From Candidatus Brocadiaceae bacterium (lineage in GTDB: Bacteria; Planctomycetota; Brocadiia; SM23-32), in contig PUNP01000476.1 in assembly GCA_003551785.1 (NCBI GenBank), positions 1-10,816 on the forward strand: DNA of 10,816 nucleotides, in the 5' to 3' direction. A model generated the notes under the pieces. That model saw nothing but the letters and a program-made list of their open reading frames with translations. It made no database searches and was not told the origin of the DNA. Position numbers and translations under genes: made by a program. Shown piece by piece: positions 1 through 6,139 of the stretch (its first letter is position 1; each line of letters begins with the position of its first letter).

Positions 1-91
1 ATTGAAAAAATTCTTAGATGCGGACTATATATCCATCCGAATATTTTAGAAAAAGTTTACAAACAAATCAATGAATGAAAATGCTATAACA

Positions 92-176
92 GGTTCGTAG
101 TGAGCCCTATCAAAGGCTCCGAAGTCCGAAAATCCACAGGCGTTTTTCGGACGCTTGAAAGCATCCACTACGAGCC
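92..176. repeat. Intergenic inverted-repeat element with two internal hairpins
   Basis: An outer stem pairs 92-102 (GGTTCGTAGTG) with 166-176 (CACTACGAGCC), all Watson-Crick except one G-T. Inside it lie a small hairpin (GAGCC 102-106 with GGCTC 115-119) and a larger one (GTCCGAAAA 124-132 with TTTTCGGAC 144-152). The whole can fold as a multi-branched junction. It lies just past the arsR stop codon. There is no T-run on either side, so a classical intrinsic terminator is not supported. An open frame across it (46-231, minus) is only translation of the repeat. Confidence 0.75.
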
Positions 177-194
177 GGGTTTTCGTTCTGTCCG

Positions 195-479
195 CTAATC
201 GCTCAACAATTCTGATGTTAACTCCTTCCATGTATGTAACTTATCTTTGTTTATGCTGTAATGCACATAGTATCCCTGCTTATCGTCGGTTACAATATCG
301 GCATTGCGCAGAATCCTTAGATGCTGCGAGACGGCAGCCGGTGAAATATCCAGTTTTTTGGCAAGAGCATTCACACACAGAGTATCCTCTTTCAGTAACT
401 GGATTATTTTAATTCTGTTTTGGACCGAAAGTATTTTGAATATCCTTGATAACTCTCGTGAATTATTATTGTCACTCAT
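195..479 (-). CDS. ArsR-family winged-helix transcriptional regulator
   Basis: A 94-residue protein of typical ArsR size. The helix-turn-helix spans roughly residues 34-56, with the recognition helix SPAAVSQHLRIL, followed by a beta-wing at about 57-75 (DIVTDDKQGYYVHYSI). Family members repress DNA until a metal or small ligand binds. Here the metal-site region reads DTLCVNAL with a single cysteine (C35) instead of the ELCVCDL pair, so classical As/Cd/Zn sensing is doubtful. I chose the ATG at 479 because GGAG lies 8 nt upstream. A TTG at 518 would add 13 residues and overlap metF. It is the last gene of the metV-metF run, 19 bp after metF, so the inferred role is control of that operon, perhaps by a methyl-cycle metabolite as in SahR-type ArsR proteins. 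Family call secure, ligand unknown. Confidence 0.9.
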   Translation of the reverse strand: MSDNNNSRELSRIFKILSVQNRIKIIQLLKEDTLCVNALAKKLDISPAAVSQHLRILRNADIVTDDKQGYYVHYSINKDKLHTWKELTSELLSD

Positions 480-487
480 AAAGCCGT

Positions 488-491
488 CTCC
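488..491 (-). promoter_or_regulatory. Ribosome-binding site fixing the arsR start
   Basis: On the minus strand GGAG is followed by 8 nt and then ATG (479). This supports the 94-aa start over the upstream TTG at 518. Confidence 0.6.
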
Positions 492-498
492 ACATATT

Positions 499-1410
499 TT
501 ATAAACCAGCTTGTTCAACGATGTCAGGCACTAAATGGTCCCAGCCCAGTGTCATCAGATGGACACCGCTGCACATCGGTTTCAACTCTTTGATGAGTTC
601 GGCTGTAATTTCCACCGTCTTTGCCTGCCTGTCTTCTTTAGGGGTATCGGAAAGTTCTTTGATAATATGCTTTGGCACCTTCACTCCCGGCACGTTTCCA
701 TTCATATATTTGGCCATACCTGCGCTTTTCAGGACAACGATACCGGCAAGGAGGGGAATATCGACATTTTTTGCCTTTTCTTTGAAGTTTTCAAAGTCGC
801 TAGCTTCATACACCGCCTGTGTCTGACAGAATTGAGCGCCCGCCTCAACTTTCTTTTCCAATTTAATTATCTGGGGTTCCACGCAGTCGGCGCATGGCGT
901 CACGCAGCAGCCTTTGAAAAATTCAGGTGTACCGTCCAATTCATTCGGACGCCCTTTGAAATCGAAGCCCATATCGGTCCCCGATTCAAGTTTTCTCATT
1001 GCCTGAAGCAGCCCAACGGAGTCCAGGTCGTATACCGCCTTGGCGCCCGGATGGTCTCCCATTGTCACATGATCGCCTGTCAGAGCGAGAACATTTCGGA
1101 CGCCTAAGATATAGGCACTGAGCAGATCGCTCATCAGCGCCAGTCTGTTTCGATCGCGCGTAACCATCTGCAGCACGGGTTCGATTCCGCAATCAAGCAG
1201 CAATTTGCAACCTATAGTGCTTGAAGCACGCATCACTGCTGTTTGAATATCCGTAACATTCACGGCGCAGACCTTATCATTTTTCAGGTGTTCTTCAGCT
1301 TCTTCCATAACAGGGCCGATATTGGTTCCTTTAGGGGGCCCGATTTCAGCGGTTACCGCGAATCGACCATCTTGCAGTGTTTTTTGAAAATTGCTTATAG
1401 GTTCAGACAT
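499..1410 (-). CDS. metF: Methylenetetrahydrofolate reductase, flavin-binding catalytic subunit (MetF)
   Basis: 303 residues, the usual size for a single-domain MetF TIM barrel, which reduces 5,10-methylene-H4F to 5-methyl-H4F using FAD or FMN. AEIGPPKG places the catalytic glutamate at E22. LALTGD (residues 108-113) matches the flavin-binding strand-loop, with D113 equivalent to the conserved Asp. GAQFCQTQ (191-198) is the folate/flavin-contacting strand. The start ATG has AGGAGG 9 nt upstream and overlaps the metV stop (ATGTCTGA), so the two are translationally coupled. This coupling to metV is typical of the anaerobic two-subunit enzyme of the Wood-Ljungdahl methyl branch. Oddity: residues 166-179 read FKGCCVTPCADCVE, giving C168, C169, C173 and C176 plus C195 nearby, where I would expect few or no cysteines. 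These could bind metal or a cluster, or form disulfides. Confidence 0.95.
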   Translation of the reverse strand: MSEPISNFQKTLQDGRFAVTAEIGPPKGTNIGPVMEEAEEHLKNDKVCAVNVTDIQTAVMRASSTIGCKLLLDCGIEPVLQMVTRDRNRLALMSDLLSAYILGVRNVLALTGDHVTMGDHPGAKAVYDLDSVGLLQAMRKLESGTDMGFDFKGRPNELDGTPEFFKGCCVTPCADCVEPQIIKLEKKVEAGAQFCQTQAVYEASDFENFKEKAKNVDIPLLAGIVVLKSAGMAKYMNGNVPGVKVPKHIIKELSDTPKEDRQAKTVEITAELIKELKPMCSGVHLMTLGWDHLVPDIVEQAGL

Positions 1411-2101
1411 TTTGTTTTTCCTCCTGTTCTTCTAATTCCATGACTTCCTCATGCGTCAGTCTTCTCGGTCCGCCGCTTCGGTCTTTACTCCAGTCCCTGG
1501 GTTCCCGCATTTTTCTGTATTCACCCAACCTGTCCAGCTCATCCAGTCGTTCATAGATTTTATACCATGCGCAGTCCAGGTCGTCACTTACTTCACACTT
1601 CCCATCATCAGTCCCGCCACAGGTTCCGTTGATCAGGCTTTTTGAGCATTTTGCGATCGGGCAAATACCACCCGTCCAGCCCAGCACACAGTCACCGCAG
1701 CCGTGGCAGTATTCTTTCCAGGTTCCCTGTTCAGTGTTCGCGCCGTAAAAAGTCGTATTCAGCCCGGGAAGAAAGGGAACATCGGGATACAGTTCACTCA
1801 TAAAGCCAACCCCAACGCCACAGGCAATGCTCAGCACCGCGTCATAATTACCCGGCAGCTTTGTGATATTATCCTTAAACTCGATATCGCACTGCCTTGT
1901 TATACAATCAAATTCAGCATAATTAGTACCTTTCTGTGTTTTAGCTCTGAGGTTGATCTGAGAAGCGAGCTCTTGTGCTTGCTTTTCACCGCCGCTGAGA
2001 CAAACGGAAACGCAGCTTCCACAGCCAAGAACCAAAACCTTCTCGTAAGGTTCCAGCATTTCCAATATTTCATCAATCGGCTTGCGTTCTGCTACTATCA
2101 T
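1403..2101 (-). CDS. metV: MetV: zinc/iron-sulfur subunit of methylenetetrahydrofolate reductase (MTHFR C-terminal domain family)
   Basis: A 232-residue cysteine-rich partner of MetF. The N-terminal part is a Rossmann-like segment (EKVLVLGCGSCVSVC, C27, C30, C34; then DAVLSIACGVGVG, C94). A second cysteine group follows: C132, C135 and C138 (CHGCGDC), C147 and C152 (CPIAKC), C161 (GTCGG), C169 and C177. The C-terminus is charged and probably helical or disordered. In acetogens MetV accepts electrons from an input module and passes them to MetF flavin; known MetV carries zinc and a 4Fe-4S cluster. The start is supported by AGGAG about 8-9 nt upstream of ATG 2101. Its 3' end overlaps metF by 8 nt. 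Upstream, across a repeat-filled 392-bp gap, lies a flavin/iron-sulfur oxidoreductase that is the natural candidate for its electron donor. Confidence 0.92.
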   Translation of the reverse strand: MIVAERKPIDEILEMLEPYEKVLVLGCGSCVSVCLSGGEKQAQELASQINLRAKTQKGTNYAEFDCITRQCDIEFKDNITKLPGNYDAVLSIACGVGVGFMSELYPDVPFLPGLNTTFYGANTEQGTWKEYCHGCGDCVLGWTGGICPIAKCSKSLINGTCGGTDDGKCEVSDDLDCAWYKIYERLDELDRLGEYRKMREPRDWSKDRSGGPRRLTHEEVMELEEQEEKQNV

Positions 2102-2493
2102 TTCTAATCTCTCCTATTGATATATTTAATTACTTACCCTATTTTCCCTGAAAAAGATAATTAATCCTCATGATGCATTCGGCGGTTAAATATCCCTTTC
2201 AGGATTCAGCTTAGTATTCTCTTCTGATTTTGGCCAGTCATGATAACCACGGGGGCAAGCCCCGTGGAGTCTCCTGTTGTTAACGTTGTGTTTACCTGAT
2301 AGTCAGTCATGCAAGCCACGGGCACAAGGCCCGTGGGGAAACAAATCTCACCGATTACATCAAATCTCCACGGGGCTTGTCCCCGTGGAAGAAATGGCTG
2401 TCGGTCCGGCCCTGCAGTCAGGGCAATCACGCTAACAGCCTCTTTGATTTCTGATATTTATGATTTTGAGCATTGTAATTTATTTGGAACTTG
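2102..2493. other. 392-bp intergenic spacer between oxidoreductase and metV
   Basis: No gene is supported here. It holds three CCACGGG/CCCGTGG hairpins (2247-2388) and, at its right edge, an AT-rich repeat fragment (2461-2498). I found no convincing -35/-10 pair for metV, so it is open whether metV-metF-arsR has its own promoter or relies on read-through from the oxidoreductase gene through the hairpins. Confidence 0.6.
2247..2388. repeat. Three-copy 21-bp hairpin cluster (CCACGGG-type)
   Basis: Three 21-nt hairpins with 8-bp perfect stems and 5-nt loops sit at 2247-2267 (CCACGGGG, loop GCAAG), 2316-2336 (CCACGGGC, loop ACAAG) and 2368-2388 (CCACGGGG, loop CTTGT). Copies 1 and 2 share upstream sequence (CCAGTCATG versus TCAGTCATG) and orientation. 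Copy 3 is inverted, because its loop is the complement of the copy 2 loop. In copy 2 both sides of one stem pair changed together (G-C to C-G), which preserves pairing. No T-run follows on either strand, so these are repeats first and only possibly attenuators of minus-strand read-through. Confidence 0.8.
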
Positions 2494-2498
2494 TCATT
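2461..2498. repeat. AT-rich dispersed repeat fragment, copy A
   Basis: TGATTTTGAGCATTG and the following 23 bases match, in inverted orientation, the sequence at 8733-8769 (15 identical bases, then similar sequence ending GTCATT). The copy runs into the last codons and stop of the oxidoreductase gene, so the end of that gene may derive from the insertion. Confidence 0.6.
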
Positions 2499-4497
2499 CC
2501 ATAATCAGCATATCATCGCCGTCCATACCGATTTCCTCAAGCATTTTCCTCGCCTGTTGTACACGCCGGGCTGTTCTGGCCGCGACTAACGGATAACGGT
2601 CGTTATGGTCGCGACATGGCCTGACAATCACACGCTGCGCCCCGTTCTCGAATGCAGAAAGCAGATCAGAGACACTTATCGAGGCGGTGCTTGTCAAATA
2701 TATTTCGGCGGTATCATCATCATAAATGTTTTCTTCACCGCGCCATTGCGCGACGGAAGCGCAGAAACCGCCTATATAGGCGATTGTGTCTTTACCTTTC
2801 AAAGCGGCAGCCGTTCGTTTTTTCAGATCATCCTTATCATAACGTCGCATAACGATGGCGTTGGCGGGGCATTCAGCCTCACATATTCCGCATGCCTGAC
2901 AGCCTTCGGAGGCTACTCGGGCAACGTCGGTTACAACCGGAGCGTCGAAAGGGCAGACTCTTACACAGTTGAGGCAGGCGGCGCATTTATCGACGAGCAC
3001 TTCGGCGCCGCCACCGCAGCTCATGCAGCGCCGCGCTTCGATAGCGGCGATATCGGGTTGGTAATTCCACTCAAACGGCTCAAAATTGCGTATACGCTGC
3101 TTGGGATTCATCGTCGGAACGGCGTTTCTGTCCCGCCTGATAACATTTTGAGCGTTTTTATCAGGTATTGTGTCGATTTCATAGGGGAGTTCATCACCTA
3201 TATTGATTTCAGTCCCCGACAGGTAGGCGTTAATCGCCCGGGCCGCCTTCTGTCCGCTGGCGCATGCTTCCACTACTGATCCGGGCGGAGTTACGATCTC
3301 GCCGCAGGCAAAAACATTTTCCCTGTTTGTTTGGTACGTAGCGGGATTCCAGTTCAGACGTCCGCGTTCATCGATCTCCAGCCCGCTGCCTGTGCTGAAG
3401 CCGGTATCCGGTGCCTGTCCAATCGCAAAAATCACCGTATCGGCGCTGACCTCAATGGTGTCAGTATCATCATATTCCGGGGCGAAATTGCCGTCTTCAT
3501 CGAATACGCGTATAACTTTTCGAGCTTTCAGGCCGGTTATTTCCCCATTCGCATCAACGTGAATCTCAACCGGGCCGCGTCTTTTGATAAACTCGACGCC
3601 TTCTTCCACCGCTTCTCGCACTTCCCATTCGTATGCGGGGATTTCCTTGTCATTCTCCAGGCACAGTATTTTAACCTTATCGGCGCCCAGCCTGACCGCG
3701 CTTCTCGATGCGTCCATCGCAACGTTTCCGGCGCCTACCACAACAACTTCATTGCCGATGTCCGGTGATTCATTATTATTTATTGCCTGAAGGAAATCCA
3801 GAACGGGGAAAACACGTTTATTATCAGCGCCGGGCAGGGGGAGTTTACGGCTGGATGCAAGGCCCACCGCCGCGAGCACGCAGTCGAATCCCTCTTCTCC
3901 CAGCAGATGTTCGATGGTCAGGTCTTCCCCGATTTCTTTTCCTAATTTCAATTCGACCCCATGGGCGGATATCCAGTCGACATCGATTCGGGTAACATCT
4001 TCCGGCAGACGGTAGCGGGGGATAGTGGTGGCCGGTATGCCACCTGCTGAATCGGCTTTATCGTAAACTATCGGGGTATGTCCGTTCTTGGCAAGTTCCA
4101 AAGCGGCTGTCATGCCCGAGGGGCCTGCACCGATAATGGCAATTTTTTTGCCGGTGCTCTTTGCAACAGGATGGAGCGAGGCCCCATCGGCACCCTGTAT
4201 CTCGGCGGCGAAACGTTTAACTTCCCGAATAGCGACCGGGTCTTCAATATCTTCCCTCCGGCAGTTATCTTCACACGGATGATGACATATTCGTCCACAT
4301 ACCGCAGCGAAGGGTAATTTTTCACGTATGACATCGATAGCTGCCTCCCAATTACCGCAAGCAGCATGTTCGATATAGGTTCTGACGTCGGCGTGAACGG
4401 GGCATCCGTGCCGGCAGGGCGCCCATTCGCATTCCAGCATCCATCTCGTGCCGGTTTTATTTTCAAGTTCCTGGCTTTTAATATCTTTGTTATACAT
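2494..4497 (-). CDS. GltD-like FAD/NAD(P) oxidoreductase fused to two 4Fe-4S motifs and an MvhD-like tail
   Basis: 667 residues in four blocks. (1) An N-terminal iron-sulfur domain as in glutamate synthase small subunit and NfnB-type enzymes (C23, C28, C32, then C67, C71, C75, C79). (2) Two nucleotide-binding folds, with GAGPSG (123-128) for FAD, GAGNVAMDASR (255-265) for NAD(P)H, and VFACGE (396-400) as the second FAD motif. (3) A ferredoxin segment with C505/C508/C511/C515 and C533/C536/C539/C543, preceded by CMSC (491-494). (4) Residues about 571-665 resemble the MvhD electron-transfer subunit. The expected role is carrying electrons between NAD(P)H and an iron-sulfur partner in the cytoplasm. 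Proximity to metV-metF on the same strand makes MetV the likely partner, perhaps in place of HdrABC-MvhD. The tail has lost most MvhD cluster cysteines, keeping only C579 and C628. The ATG has only a weak GAG upstream. Substrate identity is inferred. Confidence 0.85.
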   Translation of the reverse strand: MYNKDIKSQELENKTGTRWMLECEWAPCRHGCPVHADVRTYIEHAACGNWEAAIDVIREKLPFAAVCGRICHHPCEDNCRREDIEDPVAIREVKRFAAEIQGADGASLHPVAKSTGKKIAIIGAGPSGMTAALELAKNGHTPIVYDKADSAGGIPATTIPRYRLPEDVTRIDVDWISAHGVELKLGKEIGEDLTIEHLLGEEGFDCVLAAVGLASSRKLPLPGADNKRVFPVLDFLQAINNNESPDIGNEVVVVGAGNVAMDASRSAVRLGADKVKILCLENDKEIPAYEWEVREAVEEGVEFIKRRGPVEIHVDANGEITGLKARKVIRVFDEDGNFAPEYDDTDTIEVSADTVIFAIGQAPDTGFSTGSGLEIDERGRLNWNPATYQTNRENVFACGEIVTPPGSVVEACASGQKAARAINAYLSGTEINIGDELPYEIDTIPDKNAQNVIRRDRNAVPTMNPKQRIRNFEPFEWNYQPDIAAIEARRCMSCGGGAEVLVDKCAACLNCVRVCPFDAPVVTDVARVASEGCQACGICEAECPANAIVMRRYDKDDLKKRTAAALKGKDTIAYIGGFCASVAQWRGEENIYDDDTAEIYLTSTASISVSDLLSAFENGAQRVIVRPCRDHNDRYPLVAARTARRVQQARKMLEEIGMDGDDMLIME

Positions 4498-4540
4498 TTA
4501 AGTTCTCGTATTTTAAAGAATGAAAAATATATCTGGACCA

Positions 4541-4760
4541 CTAGGAGCCTGGCCGAAAAGGCAATAATGAGCAAATGCCGCTATTCCAAGAGCAACCGCG
4601 CCCCGCTGGGGCGAAGACAGAGGCCTTGCCCCGGAGGGGCAAAGTACGGTAGCCTCGGGTTTCAACCCGAGGTGATGATTCACACGTATTTTTGCGCCCT
4701 GAAAGGGCGCGGTAGATCGTTGCGTATTAGCCATTGTGCGCTTTTCGGCCGGGCTGCTAG
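4541..4760. mobile_element. MITE-like palindromic element with terminal inverted repeats and four internal hairpins
   Basis: The ends are 20-bp inverted repeats with 18 matches: 4541-4560 (CTAG-AGCC-GGCCGAAAAG) and 4741-4760 (CTTTTCGGCC-GGCT-CTAG). Similarity continues inward less well. Inside are four hairpins: CGCCCC/GGGGCG (4599-4613), TTGCCCC/GGGGCAA (4626-4642), CCTCGGGTT/AACCCGAGG (4653-4672) and GCGCCCT/AGGGCGC (4694-4710, loop GAA). No transposase is encoded; open frames here are translations of the hairpins. It lies between cobS and the oxidoreductase gene, so minus-strand read-through transcripts would carry it. A non-autonomous insertion is inferred from the terminal repeats. Apart from this element, the 311-bp gap 4498-4808 shows nothing I recognise. 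Confidence 0.7.
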
Positions 4761-4808
4761 CGAACCTTGCCCTTGTCAGCGCATAACGGCCACAGCGCTT
4801 AGCCCGCT

Positions 4809-5555
4809 TCACTGAGCACTTACCATTAAACAAAGTAATAAAGGCGGCAGTATTTCTGCAATCTCACAGACCGCCCCCAGCGTATCGCCCGTAGAACCGC
4901 CAAGTTTCTTGAAAATATAGTAACCGAATAACAAAACTACTGCTATAACTGCCCCAACAATAAATAAGCCTACATAACCAAAGGTCAGATAGCTTACTGC
5001 TGTCAGCAGTACCAGGCTAAAAACAACAGCGCCGGTGAAACTTTTACCGTAAAAAACCGTTCCCAACCCGCCTTCCGCTCTGGCATACGGCAGCAGTGAC
5101 ATTAAAAAAACAACCGCCGAACGCCCTGCAATCGGCATCAGTAAAAGAGCAAAAGGAATATGCTCTTGCGGTAAGGCAGCCAAAGCACTGAATTTCAACA
5201 GAAAAACAGACATAATAGATAGCGCCCCCATTGAACCTATACGGCTGTCACGCATAATTTCCAACTTACGCACACGGCCGCGGGAACTGAGCAATCCATC
5301 GGCGGTGTCAGATAAACCGTCATAATGGAATCCCCCTGAAACACCCGCAAGCATAATAATTAACAGCACGGCCAGGGGCATTTGCGGCATGAACATCCCC
5401 AACAGAACTGCAATAGCCGATAAAAAGGCGCCGGATATCAAACCTACAACCGGGAAAAATATCACACTCCGCTCCAGTTCTTGCTCACGCGTCCCCCAGG
5501 AACCGGGAACCGGGATTACAGTTAAGAACCTGATCGCTGCTAAGAAAGCTTTCAT
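4809..5555 (-). CDS. cobS: Adenosylcobinamide-GDP ribazoletransferase (cobalamin synthase, CobS)
   Basis: A 248-residue polytopic membrane protein, typical CobS length. It joins adenosylcobinamide-GDP to alpha-ribazole (or its phosphate), the nucleotide-loop assembly step, in the cytoplasmic membrane. Diagnostic motifs are HYDGLSDTADGL (77-88, acidic Mg-binding site), MRDSRIGSMG (101-110) and GGSTGDTLGA (219-228). Hydrophobic segments fill about 31-70, 111-155 and 175-215. Other cob genes are absent, so it acts with enzymes encoded elsewhere. It precedes the C1 cluster on the same strand but is separated from it by the MITE-like element, so co-transcription is possible but unproven. I see no clear Shine-Dalgarno before ATG 5555 and no B12-box-like sequence (GCCACTG) upstream. 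Function call is secure. Confidence 0.96.
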   Translation of the reverse strand: MKAFLAAIRFLTVIPVPGSWGTREQELERSVIFFPVVGLISGAFLSAIAVLLGMFMPQMPLAVLLIIMLAGVSGGFHYDGLSDTADGLLSSRGRVRKLEIMRDSRIGSMGALSIMSVFLLKFSALAALPQEHIPFALLLMPIAGRSAVVFLMSLLPYARAEGGLGTVFYGKSFTGAVVFSLVLLTAVSYLTFGYVGLFIVGAVIAVVLLFGYYIFKKLGGSTGDTLGAVCEIAEILPPLLLCLMVSAQ

Positions 5556-5947
5556 GGAAACCCATTAAAAATTAAATTTTATCTTATGCAACCGCCGTTC
5601 ATTAAACACCCACCTCAACATCAAACGCGACAACAACATATGTCACTATTTTACAACATATTAACATAAAGGCGTGAGCTGCTCAAGCTGCTTGACACAA
5701 TTTTCCCGGAAAAATCATACCTCTTCTTCTGCTTTCCATTGGACAAGGGGAATAATTTTTAGTAAAATTAAAATGTTTATTCTGCATATTTCACGCGCCC
5801 GACAGGGTGTACCTCCGTTTGATGAATCGCGTGTACACACTGTAAATTTTGAAAGTCTTCAAAACAACACTAACATATTGACTTTCAAACTTTTACATAA
5901 GATTCTGTCGCTGGTTTATGAAATATGCAGGTTATGGAGCTTGATGA
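5556..5947. other. 392-bp AT-rich divergent spacer between cobS and tRNA-Thr
   Basis: It separates minus-strand cobS from plus-strand genes and must hold promoters in both directions. A plus-strand TTGACA at 5692-5697 lacks a good -10. TAAAAT-like boxes lie upstream of cobS on the minus strand without a clear -35. A 10-bp inverted repeat at 5848-5889 precedes the tRNA. No protein-coding frame here is convincing, and I see no cobalamin riboswitch. Confidence 0.5.
5848..5889. promoter_or_regulatory. Inverted repeat overlapping a putative -35 box upstream of tRNA-Thr
   Basis: TTTGAAAGTC (5848-5857) and GACTTTCAAA (5880-5889) are perfect 10-bp inverted repeats 22 nt apart. The right arm overlaps TTGACT (5878-5883), a candidate -35 box. 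A 17-nt spacer leads to GATTCT (5901-5906), a poor -10. The spacing between arm centres is about 32 bp, roughly three helical turns, as for a dimeric operator. This is an inference only. Confidence 0.3.
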
Positions 5948-6022
5948 GCCGGCGTAGCTCAACGGCAGAGCACGGCTTTCGTAAAGCCGGGGTTAAGGGT
6001 TCGAATCCCTCCGCCGGCTCCA
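5948..6022 (+). tRNA. tRNA-Thr(CGU): tRNA-Thr (anticodon CGU)
   Basis: A full cloverleaf can be folded by eye. The acceptor stem is GCCGGCG (5948-5954) with CGCCGGC (6012-6018), followed by discriminator T6019 and an encoded CCA (6020-6022). The D-stem is GCTC/GAGC (5957-5960, 5968-5971). The anticodon stem is CGGCT/AGCCG (5973-5977, 5985-5989) with loop TTCGTAA, placing CGT at 34-36, which reads ACG threonine codons. The T-arm loop is TTCGAAT with stem AAGGG/CCCTC, where the outermost pair is an A-C mismatch. The variable loop is 5 nt. It is the sole RNA gene recognised in the window. Confidence 0.95.
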
Positions 6023-6139
6023 TTTCTCCCCCTATGACCTTTTGCACAATTCTTTTCATGCCACGAGCGGCAACTTAACATAGATAAAAAGACACACAAT
6101 TATATAAAACTTCTCGGCACTGCCGGGGCCCGATATGTT

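Noticed and set aside
46..231. 61-aa minus-strand frame with a stretch (TKTRLVVDAFKRP) faintly like an IS3 integrase
   Set aside because: It is simply the translation of the inverted-repeat element at 92-176 and overlaps arsR; no transposase catalytic residues are present.
535..1107. 190-aa plus-strand frame opposite metF
   Set aside because: Antisense shadow of metF with no recognisable domain; metF has clear motifs and a ribosome-binding site.
4513..4833. Minus-strand frame spanning the palindromic element
   Set aside because: Its sequence is hairpin-derived (GC-rich inverted repeats), with no family features; it overlaps the cobS 3' end.
5556..5700. Cobalamin riboswitch upstream of cobS
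   Set aside because: I see no B12-box-like GCCACTG sequence or the expected multi-stem layout on the minus strand.
5674..6078. 134-aa plus-strand frame
   Set aside because: It runs straight through the tRNA-Thr gene and has low-complexity, non-protein-like sequence.
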